Assembly: GCF_014654365.1 (NCBI RefSeq)
Contig: NZ_BNAY01000003.1
Span: 372,001 to 436,000, forward strand
Length of the DNA: 64,000 nucleotides
Source of the DNA: Amycolatopsis oliviviridis
Lineage (GTDB): Bacteria > Actinomycetota > Actinomycetes > Mycobacteriales > Pseudonocardiaceae
Direction: 5' to 3'
The position numbers and the translations under genes are program-made. The notes below the pieces were generated by a model. The model worked only from the letters and a program-made list of their open reading frames with translations, was not told the DNA's origin and did not search any database. Of this stretch, positions 29,606-40,202 are shown piece by piece. Each line of letters begins with the position of its first letter. Within the stretch, counting starts at the first letter, position 1.

Positions 29606-29670
29606 CTGAAGCGCGTGAAGGCCCCCTTCCCTCGGTTGAGCCGAGGGAAGGGGGCCTTCACGCGCTTCAG
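29606..29670. repeat. Intergenic hairpin H5 (30-bp perfect arms, 5-nt loop)
   Basis: Arms 29606-29635 and 29641-29670 are perfectly complementary (core GTGAAGGCCCCCTTCCCTCG), loop TTGAG. It starts 25 bp past the stop of the secreted hydrolase-like gene, in a convergent gene space that holds three such elements. Confidence 0.92.
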
Positions 29671-29700
29671 GGAGTGGGGGGTGAGCTCCGGCTTCGGATG

Positions 29701-29751
29701 TTGTGAAAGCCACTTTCGCAACGTTGAACGTTGTGAAAGTGGCTTTCACAA
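29701..29751. repeat. Intergenic hairpin H6 (25-bp arms, 1-nt spacer)
   Basis: Arms 29701-29725 and 29727-29751 pair with one G.U on the plus strand. The word TTGTGAAAGCCACTTTCGCA is shared with H10 (55212-55268); the base before TT differs in both arms together. Confidence 0.9.
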
Positions 29752-29787
29752 CGCGCCGCCCCACCAGACCGCGCCGAGCCGAGGGGG

Positions 29788-29831
29788 TCGTGAGTGGTAA
29801 GTGTCGTTCTAACCCCACTTACCACTCACGA
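29788..29831. repeat. Intergenic hairpin H7 (16-bp arms) overlapping a gene 3' end
   Basis: TCGTGAGTGGTAAGTG (29788-29803) pairs with 29816-29831. Inner CGTT/AAC adds partial pairing. The right arm lies inside the last codons of the kinase gene ending at 29809. The same word forms H15 at 62239-62286. Confidence 0.85.
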
Positions 29832-30363
29832 GGGCCAGCCAGCGTTTCGTCGCGCGTGGCGAGGTCAGCCGCACCACCGGCACCGCCGGATCAGCGATCC
29901 AGCCGCGGATCGTGCGCCGTTTGCGGGCGAAGGACCGGAAGTGCCAGACGATGATCGAGTCGCGGGAGAGCATCCCCCGCAGCGTTTCGACGTTGCCGTT
30001 GCAGATTCGGCGACGCGTGACGCAGCGCACCACGGTCCGGCGCACCAGCCTGCTCAACGAGACCCAGCGCGGATAGTCGAGCGCCACGATCAGTTCGGCG
30101 CGGGGCAGCGCGATGTCGCGCCATTTCGCGAACATTCCGTCGATGATCCAGCTGTCCTCGGCGACCAGGAGCGCGACCCGGCGCCGCTGTTCGTCGTCGG
30201 GAACGGGGACCCAGCCCTGCTGCCAGGCGAGGTCGTCGTCGACCGAGTGGTACGGCAGCCCAGTCCGCTCGGCCAGTCCCCTGGCCAGCGTCGACTTGCC
30301 CGAACCGGTGACGCCGTACACGACGATCCGCCCCGGTACCGCACCCACTTGGCCTCCCCGCAT
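29809..30363 (-). CDS. Adenylate-kinase-like P-loop protein (DNA topology modulation/FlaR type)
   Basis: 184-aa cytoplasmic P-loop kinase-like protein. Walker A GVTGSGKSTLARGLAERTGLPY, then DDDLAWQQGWVPVPDDEQRR, WIIDGMFAKWRDIALPRAELIVALDYPR, and a basic C-terminus with HFRSFARKRRT. It matches proteins annotated as topology modulation protein, whose real substrate is unclear. It is unlike true adenylate kinase in lacking a standard lid. The last codons fall inside hairpin H7. A relative occurs at 51537-52118. The gene sits between rho and rpmE, breaking the usual adjacency of those two. Confidence 0.75.
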   Translation of the reverse strand: MRGGQVGAVPGRIVVYGVTGSGKSTLARGLAERTGLPYHSVDDDLAWQQGWVPVPDDEQRRRVALLVAEDSWIIDGMFAKWRDIALPRAELIVALDYPRWVSLSRLVRRTVVRCVTRRRICNGNVETLRGMLSRDSIIVWHFRSFARKRRTIRGWIADPAVPVVRLTSPRATKRWLALVSGKWG

Positions 30364-30372
30364 CAGACGCAG

Positions 30373-30417
30373 CGAAGGGGCCCTTCACCGCATCGGATGC
30401 GGTGAAGGGCCCCTTCG
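30373..30417. repeat. Intergenic hairpin H8 (21-bp perfect arms, 3-nt loop)
   Basis: Arms 30373-30393 and 30397-30417 (core GAAGGGGCCCTTCACCGCAT), loop CGG. Downstream of rho. It shares its flank and turn with H1 at 7370-7412 while both arm middles differ. Confidence 0.92.
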
Positions 30418-30432
30418 GTTCAGCTACGAAAC

Positions 30433-32433
30433 TCAGTCGTCGTCGTTCGAGCCGAGGGCCGTCTTCGAGACCTGCATGAGGAACTCGATGTTGGTCTTCG
30501 TCTTGCGCAGACGCGAGATGAGCAGGTCGATGGCCTGCTGCGAGTCCAGCGCGTGCAGCACCCGGTGCAGCTTGTGGGTGACCGCGAGCTCGTCCGGCGA
30601 AAGCAGCAGGTCTTCCTTGCGGGTACCGGACGGGTTGATGTCCACCGCGGGGAACACGCGCCGCTCGGCGATCTTCCGGTCGAGCTTGAGGTCCGCGTTC
30701 GCGGTCCCCTTGAACTCTTCGAAGATGACCGTGTCACCGGTGGACCCGGTCTCGACCATCGTCGTGGCGAAGATCGTCAGCGAACCGCCGTTCTCGATGT
30801 TGCGCGCCGCGCCGAGGAAACGCTTCGGCGGGAACAGCGCCGTCGAGTCGACACCACCGGAGAGGATCCGGCCGGACGCCGGGGCCGCCAGGTTGTAGGC
30901 ACGGCCCAGACGGGTGATCGAGTCGAGCAGCACGACGACGTCGTGGCCCATCTCGACCAGGCGCTTCGCCCGCTCGATGGCCAGCTCCGCGACCGAGGTG
31001 TGGTCGGACGGCGGGCGGTCGAAGGTCGAGGCGATGACCTCACCCTTCACCGACCGCTGCATGTCGGTGACCTCTTCCGGACGCTCGTCCACGAGCACGA
31101 CCATCAGGTGGCACTCGGGGTTGTTCGTCGAGATCGCGTTCGCGATGTCCTGCATGATCGTCGTCTTACCGGCCTTCGGCGGCGACACGATCAGCGCGCG
31201 CTGTCCCTTGCCGACCGGCATCACCAGGTCGATGACGCGGGTGGTGAGCTTGTGCGGCTCGGTCTCGAGGCGCAGCCGCTCGTTCGGGTACAGCGGGGTC
31301 AGCTTGGTGAACTCGGGACGGCGCTTGGACTCGTCCGGCTCCAGGCCGTTGATCGAGTCGACGCGCACCAGCGGGTTGAACTTCTGCCGCTGCTGCTCGC
31401 CGTCACGCGGCTGGCGCACGACACCGGTGATGGCGTCACCGCGGCGCAGGCCGTACTTGCGGACCAGCGAAAGCGAGACGTACACGTCGTTCGGCCCGGC
31501 GAGGTAGCCCGAGGTACGCACGAACGCGTAGTTGTCGAGCACGTCCAGGATGCCCGCGACGGGCAGCAGGACGTCGTCCTCGCGGATCTCGGTGTCGGGC
31601 GAACCGCCCTGCTCGCGGCCGCCGCCGGAGCCCCGGCGGCGACGGTCGCGGAAGCGACGGCCGCGACGGCCGCCTTCCTCGTCGTCGTCACCCTGCTGGC
31701 CCTGGCCCTGACGCTGGCTGTTGTCCTGGCCGCCGCCCTGCTGGTTGCGCTGGCGGTTGTCCTGGCCGCGGTTGTCGCGGTTGCCGTCACGACCGCCGTC
31801 GCGGTTGCCCTGACGGTTGCCGCCCTGCTCGCCGCGGTCACCCCGGTCGCCGCGCTCGCCACGGTCACGCTGCTGGCCGCCCTGCTCGGGCGAACCCGCG
31901 GCACGGTTGGAGCCGCGGCGACGACGGCTGCGGCCGCCCTCTTCCTGCTGAGACTGGCCGTCCTGCGGCCCGTTCTCCTGCTGCGCGGGCCGCTCGGCGG
32001 CGGGCGCGGAGCCGTTCTCCGAAGACTTTTCAGCCTTTTCAGCCCTATCGGCCTTCTCGGCGCGAGGGGCCTCGGCCGGGGCGGTCTCCGCCTTCGGCGC
32101 TTCGGCCTTCGGAGCCTCCTGCTTCGGGGCCTCCGTCTTGGGCGCTTCGGCCTTCGGGGCCTTGCGCGGTGCATCGATCCCCTCGAGCGGAAGCGTTTCG
32201 CTCGCCGCCGCGGGGGACTTGCGCTTGGTCTTGCCCTGGCGCTCGCGGATCGCCGCGATCAGGTCGCCCTTGCGCATCCCCGTGGTCTCGCCGATGCCGA
32301 GGTCCCCAGCGATCGAGCGCAGTTCGGCGACGGTCTTGCCGGTCAAGCCGCCGACCGTGCGCTTGGGAGCGACGGCGCCGTTCGACTCGGCGGCGCCACC
32401 TTCGACGTCGCTCAAAAGATCGGTGTTGCTCAC
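30433..32433 (-). CDS. rho: Transcription termination factor Rho with long disordered N-terminal insert
   Basis: 666-aa hexameric RNA-dependent ATPase that terminates transcription. Layout: N-terminal helical Rho_N domain (about 25-75, ELRSIAGDLGIGETTGMRKGDLIAAI); a low-complexity insert of about 200 residues, first Ala/Lys/Glu-rich then Arg/Gly/Asn/Gln-rich; the cold-shock-like RNA-binding domain (GILDVLDNYAFVRTSGYL); and the RecA-type motor with SPPKAGKTT around residue 420 and the Walker B region VVVLLDSITRLGRAYN. Such inserts are typical of actinobacterial Rho and are reported to help RNA binding and bicyclomycin response. The start is GTG at 32433 with AGGAAGGA upstream; the frame runs open upstream but lacks a better start. 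Confidence 0.96.
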   Translation of the reverse strand: MSNTDLLSDVEGGAAESNGAVAPKRTVGGLTGKTVAELRSIAGDLGIGETTGMRKGDLIAAIRERQGKTKRKSPAAASETLPLEGIDAPRKAPKAEAPKTEAPKQEAPKAEAPKAETAPAEAPRAEKADRAEKAEKSSENGSAPAAERPAQQENGPQDGQSQQEEGGRSRRRRGSNRAAGSPEQGGQQRDRGERGDRGDRGEQGGNRQGNRDGGRDGNRDNRGQDNRQRNQQGGGQDNSQRQGQGQQGDDDEEGGRRGRRFRDRRRRGSGGGREQGGSPDTEIREDDVLLPVAGILDVLDNYAFVRTSGYLAGPNDVYVSLSLVRKYGLRRGDAITGVVRQPRDGEQQRQKFNPLVRVDSINGLEPDESKRRPEFTKLTPLYPNERLRLETEPHKLTTRVIDLVMPVGKGQRALIVSPPKAGKTTIMQDIANAISTNNPECHLMVVLVDERPEEVTDMQRSVKGEVIASTFDRPPSDHTSVAELAIERAKRLVEMGHDVVVLLDSITRLGRAYNLAAPASGRILSGGVDSTALFPPKRFLGAARNIENGGSLTIFATTMVETGSTGDTVIFEEFKGTANADLKLDRKIAERRVFPAVDINPSGTRKEDLLLSPDELAVTHKLHRVLHALDSQQAIDLLISRLRKTKTNIEFLMQVSKTALGSNDDD

Positions 32434-32852
32434 AAATGTCCTTCCTGACCGATCCACGCCTCCAGGTGGATCAGCGGACCGCCGCTCGCGTCCGATTGCG
32501 AAACGGCGTAATTGGCCCCCGATACGGGCGAGCAACTCCTCGGCCGTGTTGAACACAGCTAGAAGGCCTCCAGCACAGGGATTTGCGTCCTCCAAATGGA
32601 GGAAGCGGAATTCGGCACCGCCGGAACCGGGAACCCGCCTGCGTCCATCCGCTACTCCCCGCTTGCCAGGCGGTGTGCGGAACTGGCGGATCAACGAAGG
32701 ATGCGGGCCAAGGATGACACTGGTCACCTGGACCGGCACCGGGTGCGGAAACGCACGGTGATCGAACGCCCCCGAGGGTAGACCGCGCCACGGCCGGGTG
32801 CAACAACCACCCCCCGCGTGGCGGGACGGTGCTCCGGCATGTGACCGAGGCT
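32434..32852. other. 419-bp rho leader / thrB downstream region
   Basis: No recognisable gene, tRNA or strong terminator. It must contain the rho promoter and leader. CCTCCAAATGGAGG near 32588-32601 is a small palindrome. The frame in phase with rho has no stop through this stretch, which at this GC content is not strong evidence of coding. Confidence 0.4.
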
Positions 32853-33734
32853 TTACTGAGCCGCAACCTGCACGCCGCCCGGATCGATCGGCAGCTCGGT
32901 GACGTCGAAAGACGTAACGTCGACACCCGCCGGGAGTATTCCCCCGGTGGTCAGCGCGAGCACGGTCGGACCGGCTCCGGAGATGGCCGCCGCCACCCCT
33001 TCGGCCCGCAGCGCGCGCACCAGTTCGCTGCTCGCGGGGTACGCGGACGCCCGGTAGTGCTGATGGAGCCGATCTTCGGTCGCGGAGAGCAACAGGTCGG
33101 GGCGCGCGGTGAGCGCGTGCACCGCGAGCGCCGCGCGGCCCGCCGTGAACGCCGCGTCGGCGTGCGGGACCTGCGCGGGGAGCAGTCCTCGCGTCGCGTC
33201 GGTCGAGGAGCGCAGCGCCGGGACGGCGACCACGGGCCGGATGTCGTGATGCGGCTGGAGCCGTTCGGCGCGGAACCGCTCGCCCTCGTTCCAGGCGACC
33301 ACGAAACCGCCCAGCAGGCTCGCCGCCGCGTTGTCGGCGTGTCCTTCGAACCCGGCGGCCAGCTGCAGCGCGTCGTCGTCCAGGGCCTTCTCCGCCAGCG
33401 CGTACGCCGCCGCGACGCCGGTCACGACCGCGGCCGCGGACGAGCCGAGGCCGCGGGCGTGCGGGATGGCGTTGAAGCAGCGCAGGTGGACGCCGGGCGG
33501 CCGGAGGCCGAGATGCTCGCAACCACGCCGGAAGGCCCGGATCACCAGGTGCGATTCGTCGGTCGGGACGTCGTCCACGTCACCGGCGCCGGCGTCGGTG
33601 ACCTCGATCTTGAGCCCGGCGTCGGTGATCAGGAGTTCGACTCGGTCGTAGAGCGCGAGCGCCAGGCCCAGCGTGTCGAACCCCGGGCCGAGGTTCGCCG
33701 AGGACGCCGGGACCTTGATCTTGAGCAGCGTCAT
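32853..33734 (-). CDS. thrB: Homoserine kinase
   Basis: 293-aa GHMP-family kinase phosphorylating homoserine to O-phosphohomoserine. Motif 1 [20 protein letters not shown], the ATP-binding [16 protein letters not shown], and C-terminal [13 protein letters not shown] are all present. The ATG at 33734 overlaps the thrC stop (ATGA), so translation is coupled. It is the last gene of the hom-thrC-thrB run. Confidence 0.97.
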   Translation of the reverse strand: MTLLKIKVPASSANLGPGFDTLGLALALYDRVELLITDAGLKIEVTDAGAGDVDDVPTDESHLVIRAFRRGCEHLGLRPPGVHLRCFNAIPHARGLGSSAAAVVTGVAAAYALAEKALDDDALQLAAGFEGHADNAAASLLGGFVVAWNEGERFRAERLQPHHDIRPVVAVPALRSSTDATRGLLPAQVPHADAAFTAGRAALAVHALTARPDLLLSATEDRLHQHYRASAYPASSELVRALRAEGVAAAISGAGPTVLALTTGGILPAGVDVTSFDVTELPIDPGGVQVAAQ

Positions 33735-34792
33735 CGCAGGTCCAGCGCGGCGGCGACGGCGGTCGGGTCGACGGCGAGCGGTTCGACCTCGACGTTGCCC
33801 TCCAGCGCCGTGGCCGGGTCCTTCAGGCCGTGTCCGGTGACGGTGCACACGACGGTCGAGCCCTTCGGCAGGCGCCCGTCGGCGGCCGTGGCGAGCAGGC
33901 CCGCGACGCTGGTCGCCGAAGCGGGCTCGACGAACACGCCTTCCTTGCGGGCGAGCAGCCGGTACGCCTCGAGGATCTTCTCGTCGGTGATCGCTTCGAA
34001 CAGCCCGGCGGACGCGTTCTTCGCCTTCATCGCGCCGTCCCAGGACGCGGGGCTGCCGATGCGGATCGCGGTCGCGATCGTGTCCGGATCGGTCACCGGC
34101 TCGCCGTGCACCAGCGGCGCGGCACCGGCCGCCTGGAAACCGAACATCCGCGGGGTGTTCTTCACCACACCGTCGCCCGCGTACTCGGAATACCCCGCCC
34201 AGTAGGCGGTGATGTTGCCCGCGTTGCCGACCGGCAGGCAGTGGATGTCCGGCGCCTGGCCGAGCACGTCGCAGATCTCGAACGCGGCCGACTTCTGACC
34301 GGCGATGCGCACCGGGTTGACCGAGTTGACCAGGGTCACCGGGTAGTCGATCGCGGTCTTCTGCGCCAGTTCGAGGCAGTCGTCGAAGTTGCCGTCCACC
34401 TGCAGGATCCGCGCGCCGTGCAGGACGGCCTGGGCGAGTTTGCCCATCGCGATCTTGCCCTGCGGGACGAGGACCGCGCAGGTGAGCCCGGCACGGGCCG
34501 CGTACGCCGCGGCCGACGCGGAGGTGTTGCCGGTGGAGGCGCAGATGACCGCCTTGAGCCCGCTGGCGAGCGCGTGCGTGATGGCCACGGTCATCCCGCG
34601 GTCCTTGAACGACCCGGTCGGGTTCGCGCCTTCGACCTTGAGGTGGACCTCGCAACCGGTCAGTTCCGAGAGGTGCGGAGCGGGCAGCAGCGGGGTGTTG
34701 CCCTCCCCGAGGGTGATCACCTTCGCGCCGGCCGGGACCGGGATCCGGTCGGGGTAGGCCCGGATGATTCCAGGCCACGGTTGGGAAATCAC
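33731..34792 (-). CDS. thrC: Threonine synthase
   Basis: 353-aa PLP enzyme converting O-phosphohomoserine to threonine. The PLP lysine is in [12 protein letters not shown], and the phosphate-binding Gly loop is [13 protein letters not shown]. The N-terminal [17 protein letters not shown] and [11 protein letters not shown] are family-specific. The GTG at 34792 overlaps the hom stop by four bases. Confidence 0.97.
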   Translation of the reverse strand: MISQPWPGIIRAYPDRIPVPAGAKVITLGEGNTPLLPAPHLSELTGCEVHLKVEGANPTGSFKDRGMTVAITHALASGLKAVICASTGNTSASAAAYAARAGLTCAVLVPQGKIAMGKLAQAVLHGARILQVDGNFDDCLELAQKTAIDYPVTLVNSVNPVRIAGQKSAAFEICDVLGQAPDIHCLPVGNAGNITAYWAGYSEYAGDGVVKNTPRMFGFQAAGAAPLVHGEPVTDPDTIATAIRIGSPASWDGAMKAKNASAGLFEAITDEKILEAYRLLARKEGVFVEPASATSVAGLLATAADGRLPKGSTVVCTVTGHGLKDPATALEGNVEVEPLAVDPTAVAAALDLR

Positions 34793-36099
34793 TGGTCTTC
34801 GCCTTCCACACGCATCACACTCACGACCTGGTTCACCACATCGAGCTTGGCAATGTCGTCCACAGTGGACCGCAATGCCGCGTCCGGCGCCAGGTGGGTG
34901 ACCACGACCAGGCTGGCCGTGTCGTTGGCGTCGCGCTGCCGCACCGCGGCGATGCTGACTCCGTGCCCGGCGAACGCCTGGGCCACCTGGGCGAGCACGC
35001 CCGCTCGATCGGCCACGTCGAGACTGACGTGGTACCGCGTCGGCGTCTGGCCCATCGGCCTGACCGGGAGCGCGGCGTGCGCGGATTCGCGCGGGCCACG
35101 GCCGCCGACGACCCGGTTTCGAGCCACCGCGACGAGGTCGCCGAGCACGGCACTCGCGGTCGGCGCGCCACCGGCGCCCTGACCGTAGAACATCAGCTCA
35201 CCGGCGGCGTCGGCCTCGACGTAGACGGCGTTGTACGCGCCGCCGACCCCGGCGAGCTGGTGACCGCGCGGGATCATCACCGGATGCACGCGCGCCGAAA
35301 CGGATTCGGTGCCGTCGTCGGAGGTGACGCGCTCGCAGATGGCGAGCAGTTTCACCGTGCGGCCCAGCACGTTCGCCGCGGCGAGGTCCGACGCGGTCAC
35401 GTCGGCGATGCCTTCGCGGTGTACCTCGGACGCGGTCACGCGGGTGTGGAACGCGAGCGAGGCGAGGATCGCGGCCTTGGACGCGGCGTCGTAGCCGTCG
35501 ACGTCGGCCGTCGGGTCCGCCTCGGCGTAACCGAGCCTGCTGGCCTCTTCCAGCGTTTCCGCGTAACCGGCGCCGGTGGAGTCCATCGCGGACAGGATGT
35601 AGTTGGTGGTGCCGTTGACGATGCCCATCACGCGGGTGATGCGGTCGCCCGCCAGCGATTCGCGCAGCGGGCGCAGCAACGGGATCGCCCCGGCCACGGC
35701 CGCCTCGAAGTACAGGTCGACGCCTGCCGCGTCGGCCGCCTCGAACAGCTCCGCGGAGTGCTCGGCCATCAGCGCTTTGTTCGCCGTGACAACGGATTTC
35801 CCGGCCTTGAGCGCGTCGAGCAGCCACTCGCGCACCGGCTCGATGCCACCGACCAGTTCGACGACGACGTCGACGTCCGGGGAGGTGACGAGCTTCGTCA
35901 CGTCGGAGGTCACCAGTTCCGGCGGCAGCTCGGGGTGCTTGTCGGGGCGCCGCACCGCGATGCCCGCCAGCTCCACCCTCGCGCCCGCCCTGGCGGCGAG
36001 CTCCCCGGCCTGCTCGGTGAGCAGCCGGACCACCTCGCCGCCGACCGTCCCGCAGCCCAGGAGGGCGACCCTGATCACGCGTCCGTCCACAGTAGACAC
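34789..36099 (-). CDS. hom: Homoserine dehydrogenase with ACT domain
   Basis: 436-aa NAD(P)H-dependent enzyme reducing aspartate semialdehyde to homoserine. N-terminal Rossmann motif [15 protein letters not shown], catalytic region [37 protein letters not shown], and a C-terminal ACT domain ([21 protein letters not shown]) that normally senses threonine. The GTG at 36099 follows lysA by 3 bp, so lysA-hom-thrC-thrB is probably one transcript. Confidence 0.97.
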   Translation of the reverse strand: MSTVDGRVIRVALLGCGTVGGEVVRLLTEQAGELAARAGARVELAGIAVRRPDKHPELPPELVTSDVTKLVTSPDVDVVVELVGGIEPVREWLLDALKAGKSVVTANKALMAEHSAELFEAADAAGVDLYFEAAVAGAIPLLRPLRESLAGDRITRVMGIVNGTTNYILSAMDSTGAGYAETLEEASRLGYAEADPTADVDGYDAASKAAILASLAFHTRVTASEVHREGIADVTASDLAAANVLGRTVKLLAICERVTSDDGTESVSARVHPVMIPRGHQLAGVGGAYNAVYVEADAAGELMFYGQGAGGAPTASAVLGDLVAVARNRVVGGRGPRESAHAALPVRPMGQTPTRYHVSLDVADRAGVLAQVAQAFAGHGVSIAAVRQRDANDTASLVVVTHLAPDAALRSTVDDIAKLDVVNQVVSVMRVEGEDQ

Positions 36100-36102
36100 T
36101 TG

Positions 36103-37536
36103 CTAGACCTCCAGGCGCAGCATGTCGTCCGTCGTCTCCCGCCGCAGCAGCACGCGGGAGCTGCCGTTGCGCACGGCCACCACCGCGGGCCGCGGCTGCC
36201 GGTTGTACCCGCTGGCCATCGAGTAGCAGTACGCCCCGGTGGCCGCCACGGCGAGCAGGTCGCCGGGAGCCAGGGTGTCGGGCAGCCAGCAGTCACGGAC
36301 GACGATGTCGCCGGACTCACAGTGTTTTCCCACGACCCGGGACAACGCGGCGGCGACCTGGCCGTCGCCGTCGTCGTCGGACGTCCGGGAGACGAGACGG
36401 CAGTCGTACACCGCGTCGTAGAGCGCAGTGCGGATGTTGTCGCTCATCCCGCCGTCGACGCTGACGTAGCGCCGGGCGGCCTTGTCGCCGAGCGAAACGT
36501 CCTTGATCGTGCCGACCTCGTACAGCGTGATCGTGCCGGGACCGGCGATGGCGCGGCCCGGCTCACCGGCGATCTTCGGCACCGGGAGACCCGCGTACTC
36601 GCATTCCTTGCGGACGATCTCGCGGATCTGCGTGATCATCTGCGCGGGCGGCGGCGGGTTGTCCTTGTCGGTGTAGGCGATACCGAAACCGCCGCCGAGG
36701 TCGACGATGGCCAGCTGGTCGAGCAGCTCGGCGCCGTGCTCCTTGGCGAGTTCGGCCAGCAGGCCGACCACGCGGCGGGCGGCGACCTCGAAGCCGTCGG
36801 CGTCGAAGATCTGCGAACCGATGTGGCTGTGCAGCCCGATCAGCTTGAGCGAAGGCGCGTTGAGCACGCGGCGCACGGCCTCGGCCGCGTCACCGGAAGC
36901 CAGCGAGAAACCGAACTTCTGGTCCTCGTGCGCGGTCGCGATGAACTCGTGGGTGTGCGCCTCGACGCCGACGGTGACCCGGATCAGCACGTTCTGCACG
37001 ATGTCGTGCCGGGCGGCCACATCGGCCAGCCGCGCGATCTCGAAGTAGGAGTCGACCACGACCGTGCCGACGCCGGCCTCGACCGCGGCTTCCAGTTCGG
37101 ACAGCGATTTGTTGTTGCCGTGGAAGGTGATCCGCTCGGCCGGGAAGTCCGCGCGCTGCGCGACGGCGAGTTCGCCGCCGCTGCAGACGTCCAGGCTCAG
37201 CCCCTGCTCGGCCACCCAGCGGGCGATCTCGATGGACAGGAACGCCTTGGACGCGTAGTGCACGAGCGCCGGGTCGTCGAACGCCTCGGCGTAGTCGGCG
37301 CACCGGGACTTGAAGTCGGCCTCGTCGACGACGAACAGCGGCGTGCCGTACTTCTCGGCGAGTTCGCGGACGTCGACGCCCGCGATGCGCACGACGCCGT
37401 CACCGCCGCGGAAAGTGTTGCGGGGCCAGACTTTCGGGTACAGCCTGTCGAGTTCTTCGGGACTCGACGGCGGGAAACCGGAGGCGTCGGCGTGGGGGTA
37501 GACGTCGGCGTGGCGGGGGCCCGCGGGGTGAGCCAT
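36103..37536 (-). CDS. lysA: Diaminopimelate decarboxylase
   Basis: 477-aa fold-III PLP enzyme making lysine from meso-diaminopimelate. The PLP lysine is in [15 protein letters not shown], the Gly-rich phosphate loop in [10 protein letters not shown], and the second-subunit Cys in [12 protein letters not shown]. The N-terminal extension of about 40 residues before [15 protein letters not shown] is typical of actinobacteria. The ATG is at 37536, 6 bp after the argS stop. Confidence 0.97.
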   Translation of the reverse strand: MAHPAGPRHADVYPHADASGFPPSSPEELDRLYPKVWPRNTFRGGDGVVRIAGVDVRELAEKYGTPLFVVDEADFKSRCADYAEAFDDPALVHYASKAFLSIEIARWVAEQGLSLDVCSGGELAVAQRADFPAERITFHGNNKSLSELEAAVEAGVGTVVVDSYFEIARLADVAARHDIVQNVLIRVTVGVEAHTHEFIATAHEDQKFGFSLASGDAAEAVRRVLNAPSLKLIGLHSHIGSQIFDADGFEVAARRVVGLLAELAKEHGAELLDQLAIVDLGGGFGIAYTDKDNPPPPAQMITQIREIVRKECEYAGLPVPKIAGEPGRAIAGPGTITLYEVGTIKDVSLGDKAARRYVSVDGGMSDNIRTALYDAVYDCRLVSRTSDDDGDGQVAAALSRVVGKHCESGDIVVRDCWLPDTLAPGDLLAVAATGAYCYSMASGYNRQPRPAVVAVRNGSSRVLLRRETTDDMLRLEV

Positions 37537-37542
37537 TCTTCG

Positions 37543-39198
37543 TTACATCCGTTCCGGAGCAGAGACACCGAGCACGTTGAGGCCGTTCGCCAGCACCTGG
37601 CGGGCGGCCTGGCAGAGCGCGAGCCGGGCGAACGTGAGGGGGGTGGCCTCTTCGTCGCCCTGGGGAAGAACACGGCCGACCGTGTAGAACTTGTGGTACG
37701 CGCCGGCGAGTTCTTCGAGGTACCGGGCGACGCGGTGCGGTTCGCGCAGCTGTGCGGCCCGGCGGAGGACGGTCGGGAATTCGCCGATCGTCCTGATCAG
37801 ATCGCCCTCGGCGGGCAGCGTAAGCAGGCCGAAGTCGACGGCGCCATCGATTTTCAGGCCGAGGTCGGCGGCGTTGCGCTGCAGCGAGGCCAGCCGCGCG
37901 TGGGCGTACTGGACGTAGTAGACCGGGTTGTCGTTGGAGTGCTTGCGAAGCAGGTCGAGGTCGATGTCCAAAGTAGAATCGACGGAGTAGCGGATCAGCT
38001 CGTAGCGGGCCGCGTCGACGCCGACGGTGCCGACCAGGTCCTCCATGGTGATCACGGTGCCGGCGCGCTTGCTCATCCGGACCGGCTTGCCGTCGGAGAC
38101 CAGGTTGACCATCTGGCCGATCAGCACCTCGACCACGGCCGGGTCGTCGCCGAACGCGGCCGCGGCGGCCTTGAGCCGGGCGATGTAGCCGTGGTGGTCC
38201 GCGCCGAGCATGTAGATGCAGAGGTCGAAGCCGCGCTTGCGCTTGTCCTGGAAGTAGGCGAGGTCGCCGGCGATGTAGGCCGGGTTGCCGTCCTTCTTGA
38301 TGACGACGCGGTCCTTGTCGTCCCCGTGCTCCTTGGACTTGAGCCACCAGGCCCCGTCCTCGAAGTACAGGTTCCCGGAGTCCTTCAGCCGCTGGACCGA
38401 CGACGCGACCGCGCCGGAGGAGTGCAGCGAGTTCTCGTGGAAGTAGACGTCGAAGTCGGTGCCGAAGTCGTGCAGGCTCTGCTTGATCTCGGTGAACATC
38501 AGCTCGATGCCGACCCGGCGGAACGTCTCGGCCCGCTCGTCCTCGGGCAGCGAAAGCGCGCTCGGCTCCTGGCGGATGACCTCGGCGGCGATGTCGTTGA
38601 TGTAGCCGCCCGCGTAGCCGTCCTCGGGGGCGGGCTCGCCCTTGGCGGCGGCGATCAGGGACCGGACGAAGCGGTCGATCTGCGCGCCGTGGTCGTTGAA
38701 GTAGTACTCCCGGGTGACCTGGCCGCCCTGCGCGGACAGCACGCGGCCCAGCGCGTCGCCGACCGCGGCCCAGCGGGTGCCGCCGAGGTGGATCGGACCG
38801 GTCGGGTTCGCCGAGACGAATTCGAGGTTGATCTTGACGCCGGCCAGGGCGTCGCCGAGGCCGTACTCCGCGCCGCCGTCGAGCACCTGCTGGACGATCT
38901 GGCCCTGCGCGTCGGCGGCGAGCCGCAGGTTGAGGAAGCCCGGCCCGGCGACCTCGGCCGAGTCGATGCCGTCGGTGGCGGAGAGGGCCTCGGCCAGCGC
39001 GTCGGCGAAGTCGCGGGGCTTCATGCCCGCCTTCTTGGCCACCTGCAGCGCCAGGTTGGTCGCGTAATCGCCGTGCTCGGGGTTGCGGGGACGTTCGATC
39101 GTCACCTTCTCCGGCAGCACGGAATCGTCGAGGCCGCGCGCGGTGAGAACCTGCACGGCTGAGTTACGGACCAGGTCGGCGAGAGCTGCGGGAGTCAC
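37543..39198 (-). CDS. argS: Arginyl-tRNA synthetase
   Basis: 551-aa class I synthetase. The HIGH equivalent is [20 protein letters not shown]; the KMSKS equivalent is [17 protein letters not shown]. There is an N-terminal Add-1 domain (about 1-105) and a C-terminal helical anticodon-binding domain ([16 protein letters not shown] onward). Start GTG at 39198 ([18 protein letters not shown]), typical for actinobacterial ArgS. It heads the argS-lysA-hom-thrCB cluster. tRNA-Arg(CCG), one of its substrates, is encoded at 43790. Confidence 0.97.
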   Translation of the reverse strand: MTPAALADLVRNSAVQVLTARGLDDSVLPEKVTIERPRNPEHGDYATNLALQVAKKAGMKPRDFADALAEALSATDGIDSAEVAGPGFLNLRLAADAQGQIVQQVLDGGAEYGLGDALAGVKINLEFVSANPTGPIHLGGTRWAAVGDALGRVLSAQGGQVTREYYFNDHGAQIDRFVRSLIAAAKGEPAPEDGYAGGYINDIAAEVIRQEPSALSLPEDERAETFRRVGIELMFTEIKQSLHDFGTDFDVYFHENSLHSSGAVASSVQRLKDSGNLYFEDGAWWLKSKEHGDDKDRVVIKKDGNPAYIAGDLAYFQDKRKRGFDLCIYMLGADHHGYIARLKAAAAAFGDDPAVVEVLIGQMVNLVSDGKPVRMSKRAGTVITMEDLVGTVGVDAARYELIRYSVDSTLDIDLDLLRKHSNDNPVYYVQYAHARLASLQRNAADLGLKIDGAVDFGLLTLPAEGDLIRTIGEFPTVLRRAAQLREPHRVARYLEELAGAYHKFYTVGRVLPQGDEEATPLTFARLALCQAARQVLANGLNVLGVSAPERM

Positions 39199-39353
39199 TC
39201 GCGGAATTCTAGGTGTCAGCAGGTCGGCGCCTCGCAGCGACCGCCGGAAGGTGTGAGCCAAGCCGGTGATCTTCTGGCTGTTCACGGTGATCAGACGCGC
39301 GGTCTCTACACTGGCCCGCGCAGGGACCACCCCCTTTGGAGAACGCAGGAGCC

Positions 39354-40202
39354 ATGGCTAACGGGACAACCAGAAAAAAGGGCGCGTCGTCGAAGAACGC
39401 CATGAAGGCCGCCCGTAGTTCCGTCGTGTCCAAGAAGGGCACGCCCTGGGGCACGATCATCGCGGTCGTCGCGATCGTCGCCCTGGCTGCCTCGGTGGTC
39501 ACCTATTACATGGTCGCTTCGGCGCCGAAGCGCGAGCAGAAGACCCGTGAAGAGGCCGCGGCCGCCTTCGCGCCTTCGCAGCAGGACCCGGATCCCTCCA
39601 AGCGGATCAACGGCGTGACCACGGCCACCTACGAGGGATCCGTGCACGTCACGGCCGCCGAGCGCGTCGCCTACGACAAGACCCCGCCCTTCGGCGGCCC
39701 GCACGACCAGGCCTGGGCCGCGTGCAACGGCGTCGTCTACGAGAAGGCCGTCCGCAACGAGAACATGGTTCACGGTCTCGAGCACGGCGCGGTCTGGATC
39801 GCCTACAACCCGGCGCAGATCTCCGGTGACGCGCTGGAGCTGCTGCGGGTCCGCGTCGAGGGCAAGCCGTACACGGTGATGTCGCCGTACCCGAACCTCG
39901 ACAAGCCGATCTCGCTGCAGTCCTGGGGCCACCAGCTGAAGCTGGACAGCGCCTCCGACGAGCGGATCGACCAGTTCATCGCGGCGCTGCGCACCAACCC
40001 GTTCGGCGCGTACCCCGAGCGTGACGCCACCTGCGACGCGCAGATCGAGCCGGGCGACTTCGACCCGACCCCGCCGGGGCCGGACGCGAAGCCGATGGAC
40101 TACAAGGGCACCGCGGGCACCCAGCAGGACCAGCCGGGCGCCGGCCAGAGCGGCATGCCGTCCGCGCCCGCCACCCAGCCCTCGGCGCCCGCGAGCAAGT
40201 AG
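39354..40202 (+). CDS. DUF3105 membrane-anchored protein
   Basis: 282 aa: a basic cytoplasmic N-terminus ([15 protein letters not shown]...), one transmembrane helix (about residues 37-60, [21 protein letters not shown]) and an extracytoplasmic DUF3105 domain with [37 protein letters not shown] and a C-terminal Pro/Gln/Ala tail. Several His and Cys residues suggest metal or redox chemistry, unproven. ATG at 39354 with AACGCAGGAG upstream. Its stop overlaps the next start by one base, an obvious two-gene operon. Confidence 0.85.
   Translation: MANGTTRKKGASSKNAMKAARSSVVSKKGTPWGTIIAVVAIVALAASVVTYYMVASAPKREQKTREEAAAAFAPSQQDPDPSKRINGVTTATYEGSVHVTAAERVAYDKTPPFGGPHDQAWAACNGVVYEKAVRNENMVHGLEHGAVWIAYNPAQISGDALELLRVRVEGKPYTVMSPYPNLDKPISLQSWGHQLKLDSASDERIDQFIAALRTNPFGAYPERDATCDAQIEPGDFDPTPPGPDAKPMDYKGTAGTQQDQPGAGQSGMPSAPATQPSAPASK

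Noticed and set aside
30433..33522. Rho extended by 363 codons upstream
   Set aside because: The extension crosses the thrB gene on a wrong frame and lacks a ribosome site; GTG 32433 has AGGAAGGA and gives the usual N-terminus.
34894..39162. 1422-codon open frame on the plus strand
   Set aside because: Antisense to hom, lysA and argS; low-complexity translation, no start context.
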